Source: Acidimicrobiales bacterium | GTDB taxonomy: Bacteria > Actinomycetota > Acidimicrobiia > Acidimicrobiales > Poriferisodalaceae | Direction: 5' to 3' | DNA length: 10,902 nt | NCBI GenBank assembly: GCA_030749275.1 | Contig: JASMKJ010000288.1 | Coordinates: forward strand, 1-10,902 | Part shown: positions 1 through 7,236 of the stretch, in pieces | Position numbering within the stretch: the first letter of the stretch is position 1 | Layout of the letters: each line of letters starts with the position of its first letter | Position numbers and translations under genes: made by a program | The notes under the pieces: model-generated | The model's database searches: none | Told to the model about the DNA's origin: nothing | Seen by the model: only the letters and a program-made list of their open reading frames with translations

Positions 1-1653
1 GTAGAGGATCCGGCTTTCTGCACCGAGTTCGCCGGAGACCACCAAGTTGGGTTCAGCAAACCGAAGGGCGAAGGCAAGCTTTCGGGGAAGCGAGTTGATT
101 CCGACTCCGTCTGCTCCGTCGTAGCGAGTGACCTCTGTCCGGTCGTCATTGTCTTGGAAGTCGACCTCATCTCTGGCGGCACCCACAATGGCGTATCCCT
201 GCAACCCTTCACCGACATACAGACCCGGAAGGTCAATTTCCATGCTGTCGGCACCAGGCCGGGCCGCCACGGGTATGTCGGCCAACGCGTAATCGGGACG
301 GCCATTGGCATCAATCGCGTTGGCGGGCGCAGCGGCGATGCCGTATCCGTGAGTGAAAGCAATGTGTTCAGACTCCCAGGAACTATTAGGGAGGTCAGTT
401 CGTTTTAGTTCTCGGGCAGCCAGCACCACTTGGGTGGTCCGACCGTCGATTTCGTACCGATCAACGTCTATGTCGCGAAAGTCATAAAAACTTTTGATGC
501 CCTGAGTCTGTTGGAATGTGTCCCGCATAACAGCTGGATCGAGAAGACGTACATTTCGGACAGTCGCTAGATTCTCTTCGATTTCTTTCGCCGTGAGGGT
601 GGGCTCATAGTTAAACGTTCGTGGGGTCACACCATCAAGACCCATAGCGATCCGAGTCATTTCGATGTTGCGTTCAATATAGGGAGCTTCTTTTGTTGAT
701 TCCGAAGGCTCCACTTGGAACCGTTGAACCAATGCTGGGTAAATGGTCCCGGCGAGGCTGGCGACCAGAGCCCATAAACCCACCGCAATAATCGGGTAGG
801 TAAATCCTCGGCGCCAGATGTTGAAGATCAACAATCCAAAACAGAAGACACTCACAATCATCAAAAGCTGCAGGGCTGGTAGCTGAGCTTTGATGTCGGT
901 GTAGGTCGCTCCGGTAACGAAGCCACGTTCCGAGAGCGTCAATTCGTATCGATCTAGGTAGTAACCGACGCCCTTTACCAACGCGAGCAAACCGAGGAGC
1001 AACGACAGATGGGCCTTTACTTGCGGGGTCACGCGAGAGCCCGGTTGTCCTTGTATTCGTATTCCACCGTTGAGGTAGTGCTCGATTGTTGTGATGACGA
1101 AAATCACAAGGATTGCTGCGAAAGCCCAGTTGACGACAAACGTCAAGAAGGGCAGCTGAAACACATAAAAGCCGACATCGATGCCGAATTGCTGGTCGAC
1201 TATTCCGAAGTCGACGCGGTTCGTGAAGAACAGCCAACTCTGCCATTGAGAGGACACACCTGCTCCCACCAAAAGTGCGAACAGAAGAGAAATTAGACTT
1301 CTGACCAGAATCGCTCGTCTTCCGATGAACTGCCGCCACCTTCTTGAGAGTTCGTCTTCTGGACCTGGCAACGGAACCTTGGGGGCCAGACGATCAGCGA
1401 TAAAGAGATTGAGCCACAACGCAACAAAAAAGACGGCTGTAAACAACAGACCTAGACCAATCTTGGCCCAAAGTACAGAGGTCCACACTGATGACAACGC
1501 GAGGCTGTCGAACCACAGATAATCGGTCCAAAATCCAGCTAGACCTCTAATCGAGGTGAAAAACAAAAAGACTGCGAGTCCACCGAATCCGAGTAGAACT
1601 CTCGCTCTCCTGGTTCGCCGCCGACGTGATTTCATTTCTTCAGGTGGTCGCAT
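1..1653 (-). CDS. UPF0182 family multi-pass membrane protein (3' end cut by window edge)
   Basis: This gene reads from an ATG at 1653 to the window edge without a stop. It gives 551 codons, and the family is usually about 900-1000 residues, so the C-terminal part is missing. An Arg-rich N-terminus (about residues 9-18) is followed by roughly seven hydrophobic segments over the first 300 residues. A large soluble domain then begins. Family hallmarks seen are 'FGIDVGFYVFQLPF' after the third hydrophobic segment, 'DIDVDRYEIDG', 'VLAARELKRTDLP' and 'FTHGYGIAAAPANAID'. UPF0182 (COG1615) is conserved in actinobacteria and has no established biochemical function; M. tuberculosis Rv3193c belongs to it. 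The start lies 12 bases past the stop of the upstream DivIVA-domain gene, so the two are probably co-transcribed. A second ATG at 1635 is an alternative start. Neither has a clear Shine-Dalgarno. Confidence 0.93.
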   Translation of the reverse strand, partial: MRPPEEMKSRRRRTRRARVLLGFGGLAVFLFFTSIRGLAGFWTDYLWFDSLALSSVWTSVLWAKIGLGLLFTAVFFVALWLNLFIADRLAPKVPLPGPEDELSRRWRQFIGRRAILVRSLISLLFALLVGAGVSSQWQSWLFFTNRVDFGIVDQQFGIDVGFYVFQLPFLTFVVNWAFAAILVIFVITTIEHYLNGGIRIQGQPGSRVTPQVKAHLSLLLGLLALVKGVGYYLDRYELTLSERGFVTGATYTDIKAQLPALQLLMIVSVFCFGLLIFNIWRRGFTYPIIAVGLWALVASLAGTIYPALVQRFQVEPSESTKEAPYIERNIEMTRIAMGLDGVTPRTFNYEPTLTAKEIEENLATVRNVRLLDPAVMRDTFQQTQGIKSFYDFRDIDVDRYEIDGRTTQVVLAARELKRTDLPNSSWESEHIAFTHGYGIAAAPANAIDANGRPDYALADIPVAARPGADSMEIDLPGLYVGEGLQGYAIVGAARDEVDFQDNDDRTEVTRYDGADGVGINSLPRKLAFALRFAEPNLVVSGELGAESRILY

Positions 1654-1665
1654 ATAACTAGAAGG

Positions 1666-2859
1666 CTACTGGCCTGCGGGCACGACCAGACTGCGACATC
1701 CCTGGCCGATCGGTGGAAGCAAATGACCCGACGGGAACTCTTCGCCTTTTCGACGCGGGCTGGCGGATCCATTGTCATGACAAACGGCCCCGCAACAGCC
1801 GTCTTTTGGCGTTTGCCACATGATTTGTTGATCAGCGGGAATTGCCGCATACAGCCCCAGAGCGAATGCTTCGGCAATCGCGTCGGTCGCGATCAGGTCA
1901 ACTCCTGACTTTTTCCATTCTCGGTACACCGCGCGCAGGCGAGTTTCAATGGCGACTTCGTCGTCTAGATGCGCCAGCAGACGATCGCGCAGCCAATCTC
2001 CTACTGCTCTCGCCGTTTTGTTTGGAATTCCGTCAACGTTGACTTTTACCCCGCCTGCACCAAATTTCGCTGCAGCGGCTACCAAAGGCGTCAACCCTTC
2101 CACCAGCTCGTCATCCATCGCTTTGGGAACCAATTGAGACATCTCGAACGTGTTTTCTGGCGAACTCTTGAGCTCAGGCAAAAGAGCTTCAAGTCGCACA
2201 GCCAAGTTCCTCTTGAGTTGGCCGACCGCAGGTCGCGAAAGTTCCGCTACGGTGCCGCGCAGACGGTCATGGTGGTCAACGATTGTTTCGGCTTCACCGT
2301 GCAGCGATTCATATGGTGATTTCGAGATCACCGGAATTTCACCGGTACGAATAAGAACCTCTCTAGCCCATTCAACGTCATCAAGTTGGGGCTCACCCAA
2401 CCGGGCGAACAGTTCGTCGATGACCGCTCTTCGTCGAGGCGGGGAAGCACTGGGAAAGGGAACTACATCGCTATTGGTGGCGTAGGCATTTTGGTTGTGT
2501 TCAGCGTCGCCGCTCGGAGGCTGCTGCGGCCACTCGCCGGTGCTGAGTCCACCTTCTTCGCGTTCCAGCGCGATGGGATGGGATTGTAAGTCTATGACTG
2601 TTCCGGGGCCCACTGAGGTAGATCGCCTAGTCGGGTCTGGTTGGTTCGGCTCAGATGAAAGTTGGCTTGTCGCCGAGACGACTTCTTGAACAGAACGCGC
2701 AGCTGCAAGTTCGTTATTTAGGCGCCGCATTTCGCCGCTGATATGTCGGAGAAATGCGTTCACTTCATCAATCGAGTAACCGCGGAACACGTGGCTGAAT
2801 TCGGTGTTAGCGATCGTATCTGGATCAACTTCTGACGCCCCTTCGGCGTACTGAACCAT
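1666..2859 (-). CDS. DivIVA-domain protein with Cys-rich C-terminal domain resembling phage minor-head proteins
   Basis: This encodes 397 residues from an ATG at 2859. Residues 15-55 match the DivIVA N-terminal module, with 'FSHVFRGYSIDEVNAFL' followed by a short heptad-like helix. Residues 60-145 are a low-complexity linker rich in Ser, Pro, Gln and Glu. Residues 146-345 are mostly predicted helical ('YREWKKSGVD' near 312-321). The last 50 residues hold C355, C356, C360, 'GEEFPSG' (372-378) and 'PPIGQGCR' (382-389). That spacing recalls the C-terminal Cys/Pro signature of Mu gpF-like minor head proteins, though this is a visual resemblance only. DivIVA modules bind curved or polar membrane and recruit cell-wall or division proteins. 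The long coiled coil of canonical Wag31/DivIVA is absent, so this is not the main DivIVA. The gene lies between the PDZ/Lon protease (65-base gap) and UPF0182 (12-base gap). The DivIVA call is good; the function is unknown. Confidence 0.85.
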   Translation of the reverse strand: MVQYAEGASEVDPDTIANTEFSHVFRGYSIDEVNAFLRHISGEMRRLNNELAAARSVQEVVSATSQLSSEPNQPDPTRRSTSVGPGTVIDLQSHPIALEREEGGLSTGEWPQQPPSGDAEHNQNAYATNSDVVPFPSASPPRRRAVIDELFARLGEPQLDDVEWAREVLIRTGEIPVISKSPYESLHGEAETIVDHHDRLRGTVAELSRPAVGQLKRNLAVRLEALLPELKSSPENTFEMSQLVPKAMDDELVEGLTPLVAAAAKFGAGGVKVNVDGIPNKTARAVGDWLRDRLLAHLDDEVAIETRLRAVYREWKKSGVDLIATDAIAEAFALGLYAAIPADQQIMWQTPKDGCCGAVCHDNGSASPRRKGEEFPSGHLLPPIGQGCRSLVVPAGQ

Positions 2860-2924
2860 GATGATCGAGGGTACCGACCGCCACTCTCCGGACGCGGATG
2901 GTAACGAGAAAACGGACGACTTGA

Positions 2925-4016
2925 TTATGGCGTTATCCCGATTCCTGTGGTGTCTCCCCCGAGTGATCTGAGTTTCTCCAAGGCTTGGTCCAAGGTGTTA
3001 ACTCCCACAACTTCGATCATGTCTCCCAGAACTGCTTCAGCTTCGTTGACTTGCGCCGCCGGCACAAAGAACAGATCAGCCCCACTTCGCATCACAGTGT
3101 GACTTTTCTGTTCAACACCACCAACCGGACCCACGTTCCCCAAAGCATCAACTGTGCCCGTCGCCACGACATCGCGTCCGGCCAGCAATTCTCCGGGAAG
3201 CATCCGTTCAAGCAACGCCAACGTGAGACTGAGGCCCGCCGATGGTCCCCCTACTCGTTCGACTGCAAAGTCAATCTGGAAAGGCAAATCGCTCATTTCC
3301 GCGTAAGTGCTGATCGCAACTCCTAAGAACGCGTTGCCGTTCCTCTCAGCAAGCAAAACCGTTTCTTTTCGGATAGTCCCATCAATTTGAAGAACTGAGA
3401 AGGCAAAAGTCTCACCTGGGGATTTGCTTCGCACTACGTCGCTGAGGTCTCGAGCAGTGGCTATTATTTTGTCCTCCGCCTCCACAATGACATCGCCTAA
3501 ATGAAGGACTCGAGCTGCAGGGGTTTCTGGGACAACTTGAATCACCAGTGCTCCTGCCTCGGAAATGACGTCGTAGCCGATTCGCTCAAGCGCTACCCGG
3601 GTCGCGATATCAAGGCTCCTCGCCATTTGCTCTCGGCCGAGGGTTCGATTCTGCTCAATGGTCCGATCACCCAGGATTTCCCGACGATCGGAGATTTTTA
3701 TGGAGTCATCAAGCCACCCCCCTACCATTTCCAGCAATGAGGGCTGCAGGTTGGATTTGACGGTGACCATTCGAATTTGCCCATCGGCGCGATAAGTCAT
3801 TGACTCTTCTACCTGGAGCATTGGCGCTATATCTCGTGTAGCCCCGGGACTAGTGAGGACCTTCGAAGTGATGGTGATGCGATCCAGAGCAAGCACTACG
3901 ACCACGGCTAACGAAACAATTCCTCCGATGATAAGCACCCATGTGGGCACCCGACGAGGGGTCGGCACCTCCATGGCGGCGTGAGAAGTATTCTCGTTCT
4001 CCGTGAGCTCGGACAT
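2925..4016 (-). CDS. Membrane-anchored PDZ and Lon-type (S16) serine protease, YlbL family
   Basis: This encodes 363 residues from an ATG at 4016. A short cytoplasmic N-terminus is followed by one membrane helix (about residues 25-44). A PDZ domain follows at about 150-225 ('VVPETPAARVLHLGDVIVEA'), then a Lon-type proteolytic domain at about 230-350. The Ser-Lys dyad is visible as S259 in 'VGGPSAGLSL' and K304 in 'VGGVEQKSHTV'. The 45-residue spacing is close to that of Lon (S679/K722 in E. coli). The AAA+ ATPase part of Lon is absent, as is normal for this family (Bacillus YlbL, Rv3194c). It probably acts on membrane or extracytoplasmic proteins. It is the first gene of a minus-strand cluster with the DivIVA-domain and UPF0182 genes. 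Rv3194c and UPF0182 Rv3193c are adjacent in M. tuberculosis, so this pairing is old. No strong Shine-Dalgarno is seen. Confidence 0.93.
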   Translation of the reverse strand: MSELTENENTSHAAMEVPTPRRVPTWVLIIGGIVSLAVVVVLALDRITITSKVLTSPGATRDIAPMLQVEESMTYRADGQIRMVTVKSNLQPSLLEMVGGWLDDSIKISDRREILGDRTIEQNRTLGREQMARSLDIATRVALERIGYDVISEAGALVIQVVPETPAARVLHLGDVIVEAEDKIIATARDLSDVVRSKSPGETFAFSVLQIDGTIRKETVLLAERNGNAFLGVAISTYAEMSDLPFQIDFAVERVGGPSAGLSLTLALLERMLPGELLAGRDVVATGTVDALGNVGPVGGVEQKSHTVMRSGADLFFVPAAQVNEAEAVLGDMIEVVGVNTLDQALEKLRSLGGDTTGIGITP

Positions 4017-4025
4017 CGGTTACAA

Positions 4026-4057
4026 GCGTGCCATGCCACACCCCCATGGCCACACGC
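4026..4057. repeat. Bulged inverted repeat between divergent genes
   Basis: GCGTGCCATG at 4026-4035 can pair with CATGG at 4045-4049 and CACGC at 4053-4057. The loop is 9 bases (4036-4044) and three bases (4050-4052) are bulged. The inner part, GCCATG with CATGGC, is a perfect 6-base inverted repeat. It lies in the 58-base gap between the divergent PDZ/Lon protease gene (start 4016) and the small membrane protein gene (start 4075). It could be an operator or a 5'-UTR hairpin for either gene. A chance match in a short GC-rich gap is possible. Confidence 0.35.
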
Positions 4058-4074
4058 GGCCCGGATGAAATTTG

Positions 4075-4386
4075 ATGAACCAAATGGAACATGACCCAGA
4101 AGCAACCGCACCGCTGGAAGCTGTGTCTCCGTCAATGTCGCGTGAAATTGGTCCTAGCGACTCAACGGACGCTGTTCTCGATTCGACGCTGCGCGGTCGA
4201 CGGAACCTGAATGACCCTCGCCGTATTCTTCCCGTTCGGATGTATAGGGGCGCTTCATTGTGGCGAAAGCTGGTCGCCCTTCTTGGTCTCGGCGCTTTTT
4301 CCGTTTTGGGGGGTTTGGCAATCACCGTTGTGGTCGGGTTGATGGTAATTCTGGCTGCTTTAATCCTGCAGGCGGTGATCAATTGA
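4075..4386 (+). CDS. Small membrane protein, unknown function
   Basis: This encodes 103 residues from an ATG at 4075. A TTG three bases earlier is possible, but ATG is preferred. The first 40 residues are acidic and polar with no clear fold. A basic patch follows ('RGRRNLNDPRR', then 'WRK' near 63-65). From about residue 66 to the end runs a long hydrophobic stretch ('LAITVVVGLMVILAALIL'), enough for one long or two short membrane helices. By the positive-inside rule the N-terminus is cytoplasmic. The TGA stop at 4384-4386 overlaps the TTG start of the HEAT-repeat gene at 4383, so the two are probably translationally coupled. I do not recognise a named family. The hydrophobic tail and the coupling support a real gene. 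A weak GGA lies 9 bases before the start. Confidence 0.75.
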   Translation: MNQMEHDPEATAPLEAVSPSMSREIGPSDSTDAVLDSTLRGRRNLNDPRRILPVRMYRGASLWRKLVALLGLGAFSVLGGLAITVVVGLMVILAALILQAVIN

Positions 4387-4994
4387 GCAACGACGATCTT
4401 CGTGAGGGAAGAATTCGCGCAGCTATTGCTGGCCACATAGGCGATGAGTCGTTAGCGCGTACTTCGCTATCGAGCGACGATCCACCGTCACGCTGTTTGG
4501 CTCTTGGGGCTCTGCAGCGCATGGATTCTCTAAGTTCTTCAGAGTTAAGCGCGGCGCTCAACGATCCGAGTGCCTCAGTGAGGCGGCGAGCTCTGGAAAT
4601 TACCGCCGGGAGATCCGATGTGAACGCCAGGTGCTGCTTGACCGATGCCGACCCGTCAGTCGCCGAAGCAGCTGCATTTGCGGTGGGAGAGCAAATGGAT
4701 GTGGCGGGGGTGAGGCCTTTGATTGAAATGGCTGAAAGGCATGACGATGCTCTGTGTCGAGAGAGCGCTGTAGCCGCCTTGGGAGCTTTGGTGTCCTCGA
4801 TTGATGTTGACGGGGAAGCTATTTTGGGTTGCCTTTTGGGGGCGATGAACGACAAAGCTCAAATTCGCAGACGCGCTGTTCTGGGACTTTTCCAATTCGA
4901 TGACCCCCGGGCACAAAAAGCGATGGAGGAAGCGTTGGGTGACACGGACCGACAGGTTCGATCTATCGCGGCTGATTTACTTAGCGTCGGCTAA
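4383..4994 (+). CDS. HEAT-repeat domain protein
   Basis: This encodes 203 residues from a TTG at 4383 that overlaps the preceding stop as TTGA. It is a soluble protein of about six tandem helical repeats. The second helix of each is recognisable: 'SRCLALGALQRM', 'ASVRRRALEITAG', 'PSVAEAAAFAVGE', 'CRESAVAALGAL', 'QIRRRAVLGLFQF' and 'RQVRSIAADLL'. HEAT proteins are superhelical scaffolds for protein-protein contacts, so a catalytic role is not expected. A longer reading from a GTG at 4260 was dismissed because those 41 residues carry no HEAT character and cover the membrane segment of the upstream gene in another frame. The likely partner is the coupled small membrane protein, which could hold this scaffold at the membrane; that is inference. 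The gene ends immediately before the stop codon of the opposing lipoprotein gene. Confidence 0.88.
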   Translation: MSNDDLREGRIRAAIAGHIGDESLARTSLSSDDPPSRCLALGALQRMDSLSSSELSAALNDPSASVRRRALEITAGRSDVNARCCLTDADPSVAEAAAFAVGEQMDVAGVRPLIEMAERHDDALCRESAVAALGALVSSIDVDGEAILGCLLGAMNDKAQIRRRAVLGLFQFDDPRAQKAMEEALGDTDRQVRSIAADLLSVG

Positions 4995-6242
4995 TTAGCC
5001 AAGTAGTTCGCGAGCCAACGCATCGAAGTTCTCTGCCCGCAGTTGTCGTTCAAGCTCCCAGCCTCGTGCGTCGAGGCTTTCCTCTCCACCACTAGCAAGT
5101 CGAACGTTCATGTTCCGGGGCACAAAGAGTTGCCCCGCTGACCCGTTTATGTCTTCCGCCAAGCCCGACATATTGAATTGTTCTCGCGCTTCATTGGTTG
5201 CGTAGAGACTTGAGCGCCTTAAGTCACCGTCATCCACAGCTTGTTCGAGGAGTTGATGCAGTCGGATTTGGGACACGTACCCATCACGCACTCTGGTATC
5301 AGGTTGAATATCTGGTGCGTGGCGCAGCAAGGCAGCCAGAAACGGTCTCATCCCCACTGACGAATCCACGTCCCACGAGGGTCCGAAGTCCACATAAGTG
5401 AATTGCAGGTCATGTCGTTTCAGGGCGGTGTTTGCTACTCCGGCCTGACGGAAGATTTTTCGGTTTGCAGGCACCGAGGCGACGACTTTCGTTTGGAACC
5501 TTTCCGCTACCTCAGCCAACACCATTTCGCAGGCGGCTGCAGTAATCGCCGAGTTGAGATCTTCTTCTACTTCCATAAGGGTCACATTTTCTGCACCAGC
5601 AATGCGAGCTGCTCGCGTGGACGAGTTTCGTACCGCCATCCCCAAGGGGGATCCGTCAGTGATAACACACCATTTGGAAGATGGCGCATCTTGAAACAGC
5701 GCTAACACCACGGCCTCAACGGGGGGAACGTGAGTTAGGAATCGTGGATCGGATTCCCAGTCGAGGGTGGAAGTCGGGGCTACTCCCAAGACTTGTTCAG
5801 CCACAAGAAACGGATGCACCGCTCCCATCGCTGTCTCATTGATGAACGTTAAAGCAACTACTTCATTCAATAGCGACGGAACAGACTGTTCGGCAATTTG
5901 GGGGTCACCGCGGTGGTCAAGGATCTCTAGTTCCACGACGTATCTGCCGCCAACACCGCCCTGTGCATTGACATCTGACCAGTAAGCAGAAACCCCGGTG
6001 AGTCTGGCTCTGTCTAGCACCGATGCTGGGCCAGTCAGATCGGCAACAACCCCAAGGCGAATGATGTTGCCGTCGAAACCAACCGATCTCTCAACCGACG
6101 GTGCCTGTTCTCCATTTAACCCAGAAGGGCGTTCTCCTTCGTCAGAACACGCGACAATCAGCAAAAGCGACGGAAGCAAAAGCGCGGCGACGTGGTTGAG
6201 AAACCTTCGACCGCTCACACCAAATTCAGCGACGATTGCCAT
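4995..6242 (-). CDS. Solute-binding lipoprotein, type-1 periplasmic-binding fold (branched-chain amino acid type)
   Basis: This encodes 415 residues from an ATG at 6242. The N-terminus is a lipoprotein signal: a basic stretch, a hydrophobic core 'LLLPSLLLIV' and a lipobox ending at C32 ('LLIVACSD'). The mature protein begins with a Ser/Glu/Gly-rich linker. Then comes 'IRLGVVADLTGP' and an 'NAQGGVGG' motif, typical of Leu/Ile/Val-binding proteins (Peripla_BP_6). It should bind a small molecule outside the membrane for an ABC importer or a sensor. No permease or ATPase gene is in the window, so the substrate and partner are unknown. The start overlaps the end of mreB by 17 bases. A TTG at 6272 would add 10 residues and lengthen the overlap to 47 bases, and it is less likely. 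Neither start has a clear Shine-Dalgarno. The stop abuts the stop of the HEAT gene on the other strand. Confidence 0.88.
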   Translation of the reverse strand: MAIVAEFGVSGRRFLNHVAALLLPSLLLIVACSDEGERPSGLNGEQAPSVERSVGFDGNIIRLGVVADLTGPASVLDRARLTGVSAYWSDVNAQGGVGGRYVVELEILDHRGDPQIAEQSVPSLLNEVVALTFINETAMGAVHPFLVAEQVLGVAPTSTLDWESDPRFLTHVPPVEAVVLALFQDAPSSKWCVITDGSPLGMAVRNSSTRAARIAGAENVTLMEVEEDLNSAITAAACEMVLAEVAERFQTKVVASVPANRKIFRQAGVANTALKRHDLQFTYVDFGPSWDVDSSVGMRPFLAALLRHAPDIQPDTRVRDGYVSQIRLHQLLEQAVDDGDLRRSSLYATNEAREQFNMSGLAEDINGSAGQLFVPRNMNVRLASGGEESLDARGWELERQLRAENFDALARELLG

Positions 6243-7236
6243 AGGTGTTGAATGAGGATGAAAGTTCTTCAAAGTTGTCTAATGCTCGTCCAGCTCCCAA
6301 CACGACTGCTTCCATCGGCGTTCGGACGGTGCGCACCGGGACCCGCGCATCGTTCTCCAGACGTTGAGCTAAACCCCTCAGAAGACCTCCCCCACCCACT
6401 AGATGGACTCCGTGCACAAGAAGGTCTTGAGATAATTCGGGCGGCGCTTGGCTGAGACAGTCAACGACAGAGTCGACTACTGCTTGGACGGGTTCTTCCA
6501 GGGCCGACCTCACCTGATCGGGTGTCAAGATGAACGTTCTGGGTAGGCCTGTGGTGAGATCACGTCCCTTCACTTCAGCATCAAATTCATCTTCCACTGC
6601 CCACGCTGACCCGATTTGCACTTTGATTTCTTCAGCTGTCCGTTCGCCAATCGCGATGCCGTGAACCCGTCGTGCGAAGTTCTGTAAAGCAGCGTCAAAG
6701 TCAAATGAACCCACCCTTATGGCTTTCAGCGAAACAATCCCGCCCATGGACACCATCGCCGTCTCAGCGGTTCCGCCACCAACGTCGATAACCATATTCC
6801 CGATGGGTTCATGAATCGGCAGACCCGATCCGATAGCGGCCGCCATTGGCTGATCAATCAGGCGTACATCACTAGCTCCCGCTCGACGGGCTGCGTCGGT
6901 TACAGCGCGGCGTTCAACTGGGGTGATCACCGATGGGACGCACACAACTACACGCGTCTTACCGAATCGACCGACACCTACCTGCTGAAGAATCAGTCTG
7001 ATCATCCGTTGCGTGGTGTCAAAGTCGGTAATAGCTCCCTTACGTAAGGGACGCACCGCGACAATGTAGGACGGCGTTCTCCCGATCATCTGCCAGGCTT
7101 CGCGCCCAACAGCAAGGACGTCGCCAGTTCGTTCGTTCATAGCGATAACTGACGGCTCGTTAAGAACGATGCCGCGGCCACGTTCGTACACCAACGTATT
7201 GGCGGTGCCGAGATCGATCGCTAGGTCACGTGCCAG
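6226..7236 (-). CDS. mreB: Rod shape-determining protein MreB (apparent CTG start)
   Basis: MreB is a bacterial actin homologue that polymerises on the inner membrane and guides cell-wall elongation. Seen here are 'GRGIVLNEPSVIAMN' (about 20-34), 'VIDVGGGTAE' (phosphate-2 loop, about 149-158), 'IGERTAEEIKVQIGSA' (about 196-211) and 'LVGGGGLLRGL' (about 279-289). The essential phosphate-1 strand, read as 'ARDLAIDLGTANTLVYERG', lies upstream of the first TTG at 7194. No ATG, GTG or TTG exists in frame between the in-frame TAG (7309-7311) and that strand. A CTG at 7236 has AGGGGA seven bases before it and gives 336 residues starting MARDLAIDLG, normal for MreB. The 5' end overlaps the upstream small gene by 11 bases and the 3' end overlaps the lipoprotein gene by 17. 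No mreC, mreD, rodA or PBP2 gene is beside it. A variant 'RVGSFDFD' replaces the usual 'R.GGD..D'. Confidence 0.92.
   Translation of the reverse strand: MARDLAIDLGTANTLVYERGRGIVLNEPSVIAMNERTGDVLAVGREAWQMIGRTPSYIVAVRPLRKGAITDFDTTQRMIRLILQQVGVGRFGKTRVVVCVPSVITPVERRAVTDAARRAGASDVRLIDQPMAAAIGSGLPIHEPIGNMVIDVGGGTAETAMVSMGGIVSLKAIRVGSFDFDAALQNFARRVHGIAIGERTAEEIKVQIGSAWAVEDEFDAEVKGRDLTTGLPRTFILTPDQVRSALEEPVQAVVDSVVDCLSQAPPELSQDLLVHGVHLVGGGGLLRGLAQRLENDARVPVRTVRTPMEAVVLGAGRALDNFEELSSSFNTYGNRR

Noticed and set aside
674..1339. Open minus-strand frame of 221 codons
   Set aside because: It lies within the UPF0182 gene in another frame of the same strand. Its translation is Arg/Ser-rich with no fold, whereas the UPF0182 frame shows clear family motifs across the same bases.
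1666..1815. Cys-rich end of the DivIVA-domain gene as a prophage remnant
   Set aside because: It is in frame with an intact DivIVA gene and no other phage gene is nearby. A fused domain explains it better than phage debris.
4260..4382. N-terminal extension of the HEAT gene from GTG at 4260
   Set aside because: These codons overlap the hydrophobic segment of the small membrane protein gene in another frame and show no HEAT character. TTG at 4383 is the natural coupled start.
4020..4855. Minus-strand open frames opposite the small membrane and HEAT genes
   Set aside because: Compositional shadows of the plus-strand genes, with no recognisable domains.
6243..6272. Longer lipoprotein start at TTG 6272
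   Set aside because: It adds ten polar residues before the signal peptide and extends the overlap with mreB to 47 bases. ATG at 6242 gives a normal lipoprotein signal, though the TTG cannot be excluded.
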